DNA from: Diphasiastrum complanatum
Taxonomy: Eukaryota > Streptophyta > Lycopodiopsida > Lycopodiales > Lycopodiaceae
Direction of reading: 5' to 3'
Length of the DNA stretch: 64,000 nucleotides
Assembly: GCA_029204225.1 (NCBI GenBank)
Contig: CM055109.1
Coordinates: 46,314,966 to 46,378,965, forward strand
The notes under the pieces were generated by a model that did no database searches, was not told the origin of the DNA, and worked only from the letters and a program-made list of their open reading frames with translations. A program made the translations under genes and the position numbers. Positions 54,459-64,000 of the stretch are shown in pieces. Within the stretch, counting starts at the first letter, position 1; each line of letters opens with the position of its first letter.

Positions 54459-54799
54459 CACCACAGTAGGGCAAACACTAACTGATCCACCCAACCTTGC
54501 CTACTCCCAGATATAGAGTAAGCCCCTCCTAGCCTAGTGTGAGGATTGGTAGCATGCATACTGCCAAGTGTCGGCCACGCGGCACTGATGTGGCTGACTG
54601 CACGTCGGGACCCAACTGGGGCCTGTCCTGTTGACAGGGTCCCTAAACTGTGTTAGGCCCGCCATGGCTATGGACCGTGCTGGGGCACACTACTCACACT
54701 GTCTTGCCCTGTTGGTCGTGTACGCTGGACACGACCCTGACTGTGGTATCTGACCTTCTGTGTTCTCTAGGGTTTGGCACTGGTCACGTGCTCGTAACA
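54459..54799 (-). repeat. 3' LTR of gypsy element 2
   Basis: 341 bp. It starts on the minus strand TGTTACGAGCACGTGACC after the purine tract AAGGGGGAGGGAG, and ends next to the TSD. The last bases, GTGGTG, do not follow the CA rule. Confidence 0.8.
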
Positions 54800-54829
54800 C
54801 TCCCTCCCCCTTAAGAACTGTCTTGGTCC

Positions 54830-55290
54830 TCTAAGACAAAGTCTAGAAAAATCTTGCGAAGGACGCTGCCTCTTTCCCAAGTGGCATTCTCAACAAGCTG
54901 ATCACTCCACTTGACTAAATATTCTCGGTATAGAGTATGACGAGTCTACATCTCTCTACCATCAAGAATCTCCTCTGGCTCATGTGGAGGTTGCTGAGAA
55001 TCCAATGGGAGAACTAGAACATTGTCCCCTACCAGATTTTCTGATCTGGTTAAGGCTTTTCGTAACTGACTTACATGAAAGACTGGAAAAACCTTACTAC
55101 TGTGTGGGAGTTCTAGTTCATAGGTGACCTCGCCTAGTCTCCTACTGATGGTAAAGGGACCACAATACCTAGGAGACAACTTAGCACACACTCCTGATTT
55201 GAGGGTTTTAGAGTCAACTGGGACTCTCAAGTAGACTTTCTCACCAGCGGAGAACTGCACCTCCCGTCTGTGTGGATCTACATAATGCAT
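54830..55290 (-). pseudogene. Integrase C-terminus and chromodomain of gypsy element 2
   Basis: PRYCGPFTISRRLGEVTYEL and VFPVFHVSQLRKAL are the integrase C-terminal blocks. EPEEILDGREM, then a TAG, then TRHTLYREYLVKWSDQLVEN and ATWERG form the chromodomain. The frame ends DQDSS just before the purine tract. Confidence 0.88.
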
Positions 55291-55468
55291 GGCTCGATCC
55301 TGGGACTGCCTAATGCTACGCTTTTAGGTCTTCTAAAAAGTTTCTGGCTGCTTCAACTTTTTCTTGATTAAACCCTACAGCTGTGGGTGAGCGTGGCTGA
55401 AAACCGTACATCAGCATAAATGGGCTGTATCCCGTAGCTGAATGTTTGGTACTGTTATAAGCAAACTC

Positions 55469-55978
55469 TCATATCGAGAGATACTCCTCCCAATTAGTCT
55501 GCTTCTTGCTGACGTATGCACGAATCATATCCTCCAGCACCTGATTTACCCTCTCTGTTTGACCGTCCGTCTGTGGATGGTCGGTGGTACTCATATTAAG
55601 TTTAGTATGGAGATGATGGAATACTGCCCTCCAAAAATTTCCATTAAACTTACTGTCCCGGTCGCTGACTATGCCAAAAGGTAGATCGTACAATTTAAAT
55701 AGCCCGTCCACAAACAACCTCGCTAACTCTGGAGCTCTAACAGTTGTTTTGGTCGGAATAAAATGTACCATTTTGGTCAGACGGTCAATTGTGACCCATA
55801 TAGCGTCATTACCCTTTTGGGTTTTAGGCAGGCCTACTATAAAATCCATGGAGATACTCTCCCATTTACCAGCTGCTATATCTAAGGGCTGTAACAACCC
55901 TCTTGCCTTTAAACGCTCTGCTTTATTTACTTGACATTTCTGGCAACTGGTTACATATTGTTGGACGTCCTTTTTCAT
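55469..55978 (-). pseudogene. Integrase core of gypsy element 2
   Basis: CQKCQVNKAERLKARG completes the zinc domain. The DDE core reads ISMDFIVGLPKTQKGNDAIW, YDLPFGIVSDRDSKFNGNFW and HPQTDGQTERVNQVLEDMIR. This 170-codon stretch is uninterrupted, but its neighbours are split by stops. Confidence 0.9.
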
Positions 55979-56020
55979 ACTGGGCCAGAAAAATTGCCTA
56001 CGAAGAAGCTTATAGGTCTT

Positions 56021-57934
56021 CTATATGCCTGGGTGCCCCGCACTAGGATTGTCATGACACTCATATAGGACCTGCTGCCTATAATCCTCTGAATTTGGGA
56101 CACATACTCTATCTCTATAGAGCAAGTACTCATCCTGAATGGAATATTGTTTCCATTTGAATCCTTGAGTCAACTGACCCTCAACCACTAGGGTTTGCTT
56201 GGGTAATACAAACTCATAATCCCCAACGTCATCTGACGTATACTCGGATTCATCATCATCCTCAACGGAAGCTGCAGTATTCTTGGACGAACTGGCACCA
56301 GCCCCGGGAACTAACTGTTCGCTCTGGACTGAGTTCCAGATAGTAGAGAAGAATGCATCATGCTGGCACTTCCCTCTCAAGGACTCGAGTAACTCATTAC
56401 GAATCTGAGTAAAACTCAGCTCGTTTATCATAGGCATTCTGCTAAGGGCATCTGCTACTGTATTGAATTTCCCCCGTCTATACCTGATAGACATATCAAA
56501 CTCTTGCATCAACTCTGCCCAACGAGCTTTCCGACCTCTAAGCTCAGGTTGATTGCAAAGGTATCTGAGACTTTCATGGTCTGTCAGGACCTCAAAGTTG
56601 GCACCATACAAATAATGCCTCCAAGTCTTAAGGGCATGGACTATAGAAAAGAGTTCCTTTTCATAGGCATTGTACCTAGTCTGAGCTGGCTCGAGTTTTT
56701 TACTCTCGAACGCAACTGGTCGTCCACCCTGAGTTAGCACAGCACCGACTGCAAAGTCGCTAGCATCTGTTTCGACCACAAATGGCTGATTGGTGTCGAC
56801 GACCTTTAAAACTGGTGCTGTAGCTAAGGCTGTTTTGAGAGCATCAAAGCTCTCCTGCTGTGCGGACTCCCAAATGAACTCCTTTCCCTTCCCTTTAAGA
56901 AGATTTGTCATGGGAACTGCTATCTGAGCATATTCCTTGACAAATCGTCTCCCACCAAACCAAGAAAGATCTGAAGTTCTAAAATATTCTGAGGTCTCAG
57001 CCAACTGAGTATGGCTTTAACCTTATTGGGGTCCATCTTAATCCCATCTGCCGAGATAATGTGACCCAAATAAGCTACTTCTTCAACGAAGGATTCACAC
57101 TTGGATTCTTTAGCATAAAGCTTATGCTTTCTAAGCAGTCGAAACACCTTTCTGAGGTGTTTTAGATGCTCCTTCCTCGTTTTGCTGTAGACCAGGATGT
57201 CATCTAAAAATACGACTACAAACTTACCCAAGTTATGGTCTGAGGACACTGTTCATCAAGGTCATAAAGGTAGTTGAAGCATTTGTGAGCCCAAACGGCA
57301 TCACCTTAAACTCATAATGACCATGACGAGTCCTAAAAGCTGTTTTCGAGACATCTTCCGATTTTATACGGACGTGATGATATCCCGATCTGAGGTCTAT
57401 TTTACTGAAAAAATTAGCCTCGCAAAGTTGATCAAACAACTCGTCTGCCCGAGGCATAGCATATTTATTCTTAATTGTAACTTTATTGAGGGCTCTGTAA
57501 TCTACGCAAAGACGCATAGACCCCTCTTTCTTTTTCACCAAAATAATTGGTGAGGCCCATGGTGAACTACTGGTCTAAATTTGGCCTTTCCCAAGATAAT
57601 CTGTTAACTGCCTAGTTATTTCTTCATCCTCTGTTCGGCTGACTCGATATGGAGGTTTAAAAACAGGTGTTGTACCTTGTAATAGGTTTATTACATGATC
57701 TACCTCTCTGCTAGGTGGCAAACCATGTGGCAAATCTTCAGAAAAAACATCTTTAAATTTAGACAATAAAGTTTCTAATTTACTAATTTTTTGCTGTAAA
57801 GAACTGGAAATAGAAACTTCAGGAATAAACTGAAAGTCACATAAGAATACCTGATGGTCGTCGTCTCCGATTAGCTGACAGAGCTCTGAACTGTAGACCA
57901 TAGGACTGTTGGGAACATCATGCTCCCCATGCAA
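56021..57934 (-). pseudogene. RT-RNase H and start of integrase of gypsy element 2
   Basis: Before RT: VFSEDLPHGLPPSREVDHVI and PPYRVS. A TAG after GKGQI precedes [21 protein letters not shown] motifs: [42 protein letters not shown], then after a frame change FVVVFLDDILVYSK (catalytic LDD) and YLGHIISADGIKMD. RNase H (56,021-57,004): VVETDASDFAVGAVL, YEKELFSIVHALK, FEVLTDHESLRYL, ADALSRM. The integrase zinc domain starts at HECHDNPSAGHPG-like text, where a stop follows GI. Confidence 0.9.
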
Positions 57935-58158
57935 CTGGATCTCTCGGCCTTTATGCTGAAAGCTGAGGGTGTTCTCCTAATAATTTCTGTGGAGGGAAGG
58001 TCCTAAACTATAGAGCCAGTCTCTCCCGAGAACAATATCTATGCGATCCAAGTGCATTATCTGAAAGTTTATTTCAACTTGGTACCCCTGAATACCAAGA
58101 TTTAAGTTACTTACCATAGTTTCCCAAATTTTCTTATCTTCACCCTTAGCTAGTGAAA

Positions 58159-59554
58159 CTATGTACCTATGCTGACTAGGTACTTCTGGAAGTTTAAGTT
58201 TTTAACCAGGGTGTAGTTGATGAAATTATGGGTTGCCCCATCGTCAACCATAACTCTAACTGACTGGTTACCAACTTTCCCGTGCATACGTACTAGGTCA
58301 TGCGGCCCAAAGCTGAAGGGTCTCGCTAGCATTGCAGAGGTTAGCAGGCAACAATGTTCATGGTCTTCATGATACACTTTGATCTCGGAAGCTGCCGAGT
58401 CCCTGGGGAAACTTACAGTCTGAACAAGATGAGCTTGTTTGTTATCTTTTTTATCTTTCTTAGTGAAAGGCCCCTTGGGACACTGTCTGACTGTGTGTCC
58501 CTTGCCCATGCACACAAAGCACAAACTTTCTTGTTTGGCTTTCTCAAAATCTTCTGGTTTTAAGGGCTGTATGAGCGATGGGCGTTCCTGAGGAGCTTCA
58601 CCTTTAATTTTATCTTCTTTCTTTCTTTTTAAAAATTTCTTTTTAAATTGAAAGTCTTTCTGAGGAATCTGCTCAGAAAGGGGCTGCAGTCTCGCCTTCT
58701 TCCTACCCACTGAATCATCATAGATTTGAGCATATCTGAGAGCTTGCTCTAGGGTAGTAGGCGAGTTTCTCTGGACCTCTACTTTATATTCATCCTTGAG
58801 GCCACGGACAAATCCTCAATTTTTCTGATAATCATCCATATTTTTAATTTTTAAAATTGCCTCTCGGTACTGCGAGATATATTGGATTAGGGACTTGTCC
58901 ATTACTGTTCTCTCCCAGGCTTCCCAGGCTCTATCAAGTTCATTTTCAGGTAGGAATTCTCTTAGGAAGGCTTCTTCAAAGGCCTTCCATGACCGGGGAG
59001 TCTGCCCAGTCTCCTGGAGATTTAACCACCATTTATAGGCCATGGGCCCCTAGGGAAAGACTGGCCTCAATAGCTTGCAAATGGTCAGGGGTCTGTTTAA
59101 GAGCATGAATGTTCTTCCATTTGCTGAGAAAGGTTTGTAGAATATCTGCATTTCTATCTTTCTCTTCCCCAATAAAAGTAGGAGGCTTTAAATCTTTCAA
59201 AACACCGGGGTGAGACCGCATAGGCTCACCTGAAACTGATGGAAGTGGAGAAGGGGACAACTGAGAAGTGGAGGGAAGGCTTCCTCTCGCGGAACTCAAA
59301 ATCAAGCCTTTGAGTTCAGCGAACGAGTCGTCCACACTGGAATTGAAATTGGCTAATGCCAACTTCAGTTCATCCACTTCTGTTACCAAGTGGAGAAACT
59401 GCTCCTTGGTAACCAATTCGTCGAGTTCTTTGGCGAATTGTTCTTGTTCTTCAACTTCCATTGGTTCTTTCCCTTTACTGAACTTCAGGGATTCCGTTTC
59501 TAATTCATCAATGCCTCTTGTCAGGGGTTGATCAGATCCCGGAGAAGTGGTCAT
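58159..59554 (-). pseudogene. Gag and protease of gypsy element 2
   Basis: Gag starts MTTSPGSDQ at 59,554. It has an acidic coiled-coil-like region (EEQEQFAKELDELVTKEQF), PPTFIGEEKDRNADILQTFL, then after a frame change at about 59,040 YKWWLNLQETGQTPRSWKAF. A Lys-rich part leads to the knuckle CFVCMGKGHTVRQC (about 58,480-58,520). Protease: VRVMVDDGATHNFIN near 58,220-58,265, where DDG stands in place of the usual DS/TG, a change likely to affect catalysis. Stops near 58,800 split the region. Confidence 0.88.
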
Positions 59555-59683
59555 TTTCAGAGCTAGAAAAAGATTTAGTTGTTTCTGAGGACTATACTTC
59601 CAAAGAAAATACAAAGAGGACCCCTCTCAGCTCTTCCACCCAGAATTTCAAACCTGCTGTCCCAGAAAATCCCAGCTTGAGGC

Positions 59684-59806
59684 ACCGTGCTGGGGCACAC
59701 TACCATTGTCTTGCCCTGTTGGTCGTGTACGCTGGACATGACCCTGACTGTGGTATCTGACCTTCTGTGTTCTCTAGGGTTCGGCACTGGTCACGTGCTC
59801 GTAACA
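59684..59806 (-). repeat. 5' LTR-matching segment of gypsy element 2
   Basis: It matches the first 127 bp of the 3' LTR with a few substitutions and a short indel, to CCCCAGCACGGT. The next 130 bp up to the gag start do not match and contain no recognisable primer-binding site. Confidence 0.8.
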
Positions 59807-60332
59807 ATGCAGCACCAAGAGCTTACTCTTGATGGACAATCCCTAGAGGTGGTCTCTTCCTACACTTACCTGGGTGTGCTCTTCTCTGGTCCTACCTTCA
59901 GTATGAGATAGGCGGCTACTTCTAGACTTGGGAAGGGTCACTCTTCCCTAGTCCAGCTGGAGAGATTCTGCTTCCGTAAGTCTATTCGGGATGCCCCGAG
60001 TAAGTGCAGACTGTTTGACACAATCGTCACCCCTTTAGCCTTGTATGCAGCAGAGATATGGTGTACAGGACTATCATCTTCACACTGGTCCAGCATTTCA
60101 CGCTTACAGACCATCATGTTAGCTCGCATGATCCGAGCGAAGCCCTCGATCCCACATGAGATCGTCCTTGCGGAGTTTGCCATCCCCCCTATTCAGATTG
60201 AGGCAGCCTTCCAGCTTATCACATACATCCAGAGAGCTCAAGCACTTCTTGATACAGAGCAGCGATATACGTGGCTTGCACTCATGTCCTCTCATCGCCT
60301 TCAGACTCAGGGATATTGGCTATCATGGTTCT

Positions 60333-60783
60333 TGTTAGAAATAATAAATGATAATGTTAGTTTCCCATAGGTTACTTTGACCCAAAAGGTTGAGACTTGT
60401 GTAACCATGGGGTAGGTTTATTATTTAGACCATGTTAAGATAGTTGTAGTTAAGTTGAACCCAATTTTGGTCTAGTGATAACTCGTGGGTCCAAGTAAAG
60501 TCTAATTACGTTAAGGGACCCTATCTTGACTTTTGGGAGTGCCCTATAATTAGTAGTGGGTTTGGAAGGTTCTAGAACTTAGAGTTTGGAAGAGTCTAGG
60601 CCCTTGGAAGGCCTATTTATATGTACTCATTGTTCATTTGTAATTCATTCCCTTTCAAGCATTGCTACTACTTTCTCTCTTCTTGAGGGCGCCTAACCCT
60701 ATCCCTCTTCTTCGTCTTCTTCTTCTTCTTCTTGTATATGGAGATTGAATGCTAGAAGGATCTTGGCACTTTGATTTCCTACA
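60333..60783 (+). repeat. 5' LTR of the non-autonomous element
   Basis: 451 bp. It contains a TATTTATATG TATA-like box near 60,616 and an (TTC)n tract near 60,708-60,733. Ends TG...CA. Confidence 0.93.
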
Positions 60784-60800
60784 TGGTATCAGAGCCATGG
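60784..60800 (+). other. Primer-binding site (initiator tRNA-Met type)
   Basis: TGGTATCAGAGCCATGG starts the base after the 5' LTR; it is the usual plant LTR-element primer site. Confidence 0.92.
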
Positions 60801-61981
60801 ATCTTCTATGCTTGATTTAGGGCGCCCTACCAAAAGAGATCGTCTTCACTTAAAGATCACAAAAATTTAGCACCTTTGCTGATTTTTTGGAGTGAAAATC
60901 TGTTCAGTTTTGACTCTTTTCCATTTTGCAGGAGGGCACCACACATCAAAGGAGATAATAGGATTTTGGGCACCCAAAACCGTGTAGGTTTATCCTACTT
61001 TCGTTGGTCCGCTGCTGCCCTATTTTTCAGATTTTCTCCTTTGCAGGAGGGCGCCCATCTACAAGCAGTTTTTATCTTCTGATTTGGCTGAAAAATCAGC
61101 ACCCTTGCTGATTTTTCAGGTGCGAAGATCCACTTCTTTTTGCTTGTTTCCAGGTTTGCAACAGCCCTATCCGTGTGTGTATTGTTAACACTTTTTGGCA
61201 AGAAAGAAGGGTTCCGGAAAGCGCTTTGTTGGAGGCTAACCTAATTCTTTGCTTGCTAGTTTTTTGAATTTGTAATGCAGATTCAAGCTGAAATTTTCAG
61301 CACACAAGGCTTGCAGGAGGGCGAGTTCCTACATCCATCTAATGTGTGGTTTCGACACATTCCGGTGTTGATTTTTCAGATTTGATACTTGCTGGTTTTT
61401 GTGTCTTTTAGGGCACATTTAGGGTTTGAAAAAGTTTATCTTCTTGGCTAATTCTTATCGCAAGAGATTTGGGAGCAATTCGTACTTGCTCGGTCAAGAT
61501 ATGTTGGATGGCACCATCTATTCTTCATGGAGTTACAAGCTGAGGTTTGGCATCGACGTGATGATCAAGCTCTTTCATTGATTTATCGGTAACAAGATCT
61601 ATCTTATATCATTTGAGATTTTGCAAGACCTCTAAAAGCGCTTGGGAAACACTTTTGAAGATGTACCGAATAAAGGATTCATCATCATGCTTTCTCCTCT
61701 CTACTTCATCCTCTTTGAAGGAAATCAAGCATTCTTTGAAGCCATTCTGTACTAATGGGGGAGGGGAAAAAATCATGTCAATTAGTACATTGGTTCAAAG
61801 TGGCGTGTTGCTGGATTTTTTGGGTGTTCAAAGTGGCAAGCTGCTGGTTTTTTTCTTGAAGAAGGTGGACACCAAATTCAGCCATGGTTTATTGATCATT
61901 TTCAGCCTATGTTACATCGTGAGCATCCTATTATGCATCGGGAACGGTTAGCGGAAGGTTTTTGGACAGCAAGGTCCACAT

Positions 61982-62452
61982 TTGGAACACTTTGGACAGC
62001 AAAGTGTTGGTGATTTTGTGGTTGTTGGACAGCCTGCTACAGCCTCTTGTTGGCTGTCCGAGTCTTTGCGGGATAGCAAAGCATCTTTTTACCTTGGAGG
62101 AAACACACATGCCTCACCAAAATCAGTACCTTATGTTGATTTTCCCGTTTTGATGCTTACTTCTTATGATGACGGTGTTGCCTTACCTAGAGTTGGTGAG
62201 CAAATCATTGATAGTAAGATTCGGGAGGATGTGATGGTAAAAGAGTATCATACTCTTCTTTATGTTTCTTGTGATAAGAAGACTTATGGAATCATGTGGG
62301 AACCATTGATGGATTGCAAATCCATATTTCGGCTTGTGGCTGGTCTTTTGGTTACCTACTTTGGATGGAGCATGCTTGTCTTCACTCTTCGACTTGATGC
62401 TATCGCACTTCGTATTCTACATCTCTTCTACATCGGGAATGATTGGGGCTGA
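61982..62452 (+). CDS. Unrecognised 156-codon frame in the non-autonomous LTR element
   Basis: An open frame occupying the second half of the interior. It includes GQPATASCWLSESLRDSKAS, a hydrophobic C-terminal run (LVAGLLVTYFGWSMLVFTLR) and no transposon enzyme motif. The repeated text TTTGGACAGC in the DNA gives it some low-complexity character. It could be a captured or leftover gene segment, or chance. Confidence 0.25.
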   Translation: MEHFGQQSVGDFVVVGQPATASCWLSESLRDSKASFYLGGNTHASPKSVPYVDFPVLMLTSYDDGVALPRVGEQIIDSKIREDVMVKEYHTLLYVSCDKKTYGIMWEPLMDCKSIFRLVAGLLVTYFGWSMLVFTLRLDAIALRILHLFYIGNDWG

Positions 62453-62608
62453 GATTTCGGCTACTTCGACTACTTCGAGTTGGAGTTTTTTTTTTGTTTT
62501 TGGCTACACATGAAGTTTTGGGCAGCAAGTAACACTTTGCATTTTGTTGCAATTTTTCCATTCTACTTCATGTCATGTTATGTTTTTTACATTATCATTT
62601 AAGGAGTG

Positions 62609-63065
62609 TGTTAGAAATAATAAATGATAATGTTAGTTTCCCATAGGTTACTTTGACCCAAAAGGTTGAGACTTGTGTAACCATGGGGTAGGTTTATTAT
62701 TTAGACCATGTTAAGATAGTTTTAGTTGAGTTGGACCCAATTTTGGTCTAGTGGTAACTCGTGGGTCCAAGTAAAGTCTAATTATGTTAAGGGACGCTAT
62801 CTTGACTTTTGGGAGTGCCCTATAATTAGTAGTGGGTTTGGAAGGTTGTAGAACTTAGAGTTTGGAAGAGTCTAGCCCCTTGGAAGGCCTATCTATATGT
62901 ACTCATTGTTCATTCGTAATTCATTCCCTTTCAAGCATTGCTGCTACTTTCTCTCTCCTTGAGGGTGCCTAACCCTCTCCCTCTTCTTCTTCTTCTTCTT
63001 CTTCTTCTTCTTCTTGTATATGGAGATTGAATGTTAGAAGGATCTTGGCACTTTGATTTCCTACA
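62609..63065 (+). repeat. 3' LTR of the non-autonomous element
   Basis: 457 bp, longer than the 5' LTR because its (TTC)n tract is longer. It is preceded by TTTAAGGAGTG, a weak purine tract. Confidence 0.93.
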
Positions 63066-63931
63066 GTTCTCTCAGGCATCACACTTCCTCAGGGAAGCAT
63101 TTGGTATCACTATCACTGATCTCCCTTTGGGTACACACCAGTACATTAGACGTTTTTTATACAGAGCATATCTCGACCGTACTTGGCGACACCAGCTGGG
63201 AATTAAGCCTGACTACTACAGACTCACTTTCTAGAGCAGGATGCCACTGGTCTTCCAGTTTTACCTTGCTATTTGTCCTCTTCTGGACTATCACACAGTC
63301 TCGTTTCACTTTGGGACAGTTCAGAGTCTCCTCACATCAGTTGGCTATTGAGACAGGCAGATTCCAGGGTACACCACGAGAGGAGAGACTATGCCTGCTA
63401 TGTCCCCTACATGAGATAGAATCCGAGGAGCGCTTCATCTTCAGATGCCCCATACATTATGAGATTAGAGGGAGATGTCACTGTTTATTCAGTCACATGC
63501 CTACTACACTCAGAGCACTGATTGGATATGAGGACTCTCGCTGTGTCGCACTTATGCTACGAGAGATGGCCTTGTTGTGCCAGGAAATGTACCAGTTAGC
63601 TCACTAGCCACATCCTAGCTCTCAGGCTCAGATTACGTCTTTCTTCACCAGGAGACGGACACAGTCTGATGACGACATACCACCTCACCGATGTCAGAGA
63701 CAGTGTATCACTCATAGTCATGCAGCAGTTCGCACTTCACGCCATGTTACGAGAGCACACAGTTTTCACCCTCCTAGACGACGTCAGCGACAGTCCATGT
63801 TACCTCCTGTTGCAGCTCGTATCACATCTTTTTCAACATCAGCACTACATGATATTACTCTAGTCCTGGCAGCTATTTTGTTCCCCCCTTATGGACGGTT
63901 GGCAGTTTGTAGTTTACAGCTGTGTTGCAGC

Positions 63932-63968
63932 GGATCGCGATCCGGAAGGATCTCGATCCGGATCGAGA
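63932..63968. repeat. Two perfect palindromes, 12 and 18 bp
   Basis: GGATCGCGATCC (63,932-63,943) and TCTCGATCCGGATCGAGA (63,951-63,968) are perfect self-complementary sequences separated by seven bases. They lie where LINE D's 3' UTR would be expected, but that text is not matched in the other copies. Confidence 0.8.
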
Positions 63969-64000
63969 GATGAGGAGCGATTGATCATTCTTGAGGCTGA

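Larger units (their letters stand above)
54454..59811 (-). mobile_element. Ty3/gypsy chromovirus-like element 2, with 5-bp TSD
   Basis: The element 54,459-59,806 is on the minus strand within LINE D; ATGCA flanks it at 54,454-54,458 and 59,807-59,811, and LINE text resumes exactly after it. Minus-strand order: LTR segment starting TGTTACGAGCACG, gag, protease, RT, RNase H, integrase, chromodomain, purine tract (54,814-54,800), 3' LTR (54,799-54,459). The two LTRs match only over the outer 120-127 bp (59,806-59,684 and 54,799-54,673). It is the more complete of the two gypsy copies, but stops and frameshifts are present. Confidence 0.92.
60328..63070 (+). mobile_element. Small non-autonomous LTR retrotransposon with 5-bp TSD
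   Basis: The element 60,333-63,065 has two near-identical LTRs (60,333-60,783 and 62,609-63,065) that begin TGTTAGAAATAATAAATG and end TGATTTCCTACA. GTTCT repeats flank it (60,328-60,332 and 63,066-63,070). The 5' LTR is followed at once by TGGTATCAGAGCCATGG, complementary to initiator tRNA-Met. The 1.8-kb interior has no pol; one stretch (SAWETLLKMYRIKD) recalls copia gag. About 15 LTR differences by eye point to a fairly young insertion. It cuts LINE D in the RT thumb. Confidence 0.93.
52846..64000 (+). mobile_element. LINE D: copy with 5' UTR and ORF1, split by two LTR elements
   Basis: It begins ATCCGCTCCAATGATGG directly at the (TC)n tail of LINE C. Segments: 52,846-54,458 (5' UTR, ORF1, mid-RT), 59,807-60,332 (RT thumb), 63,066 to at least 63,860 (finger and ORF2 C-terminus). 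Two nested insertions, each with a 5-bp TSD, separate them. An internal deletion fuses ORF1 to the RT QGCSLSP block at about 54,190. The finger CLLCPLHEIESEERFIFRC and, after a TAG at 63,605-63,607, QAQITSFFTRRR (63,623-63,658) close ORF2. Its 3' tail is not seen before the window ends. Confidence 0.85.

Overview
The window looks like nuclear DNA of a land plant. Three gene families with plant orthologues are present: a CIA1-type WD40 protein, a UPL7-type HECT ubiquitin ligase and an AZG purine permease. Introns are long and transposon-filled. Ty3/gypsy chromoviruses, Ty1/copia, hAT and LINE sequences are abundant. A large-genome seedless plant such as a fern or lycophyte would fit, but the sequence alone does not settle the species.

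Layout. Positions 2-266 (+) hold the last two exons of a CIA1/CIAO1-like gene. Positions 267-12,323 are mostly gene-poor and AT-rich, with a decayed copia reverse transcriptase (about 5.4 kb), a (GA)n tract, one unexplained 288-codon reading frame and an 85-bp tRNA-derived SINE. From 12,324 to 38,246 (-) runs one gene, a UPL7-like HECT E3 ligase. I could place 13 exons with agreeing splice phases (3,480 coding bases, stop included); the N-terminal exon(s) are not seen. Its introns carry an AZG permease fragment, a gypsy-like element lacking reverse transcriptase, a GTTCC-rich repeat field, a second SINE and GC-rich hairpins.

Positions 38.5-64 kb are a nested transposon block. A copia element is split by a gypsy element (39,244-43,348, TSD TTATA). 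A decayed hAT transposase lies at 45.5-46.7 kb and a second piece of the gypsy-like element without reverse transcriptase at 46.9-48.0 kb. From 48.0 kb to the end come head-to-tail LINE copies. The last LINE is interrupted by a second gypsy (54,459-59,806, minus strand, TSD ATGCA) and by a small non-autonomous LTR element (60,333-63,065, TSD GTTCT).

The most interesting system is the LINE family. Each 3' end has a short stem-loop, then TAATAA, then a (TC)n tail. In four places another LINE copy begins directly in that tail, which suggests (TC)n-directed insertion and self-chaining. The ORF2 C-terminus of all four copies that retain it carries a QxxITxFF motif, a textbook PCNA-binding (PIP) box. 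The 85-bp SINE, two copies of which have perfect 14-bp target duplications, is the second notable item. All calls were made by reading translations and repeats by eye; no database search was run.
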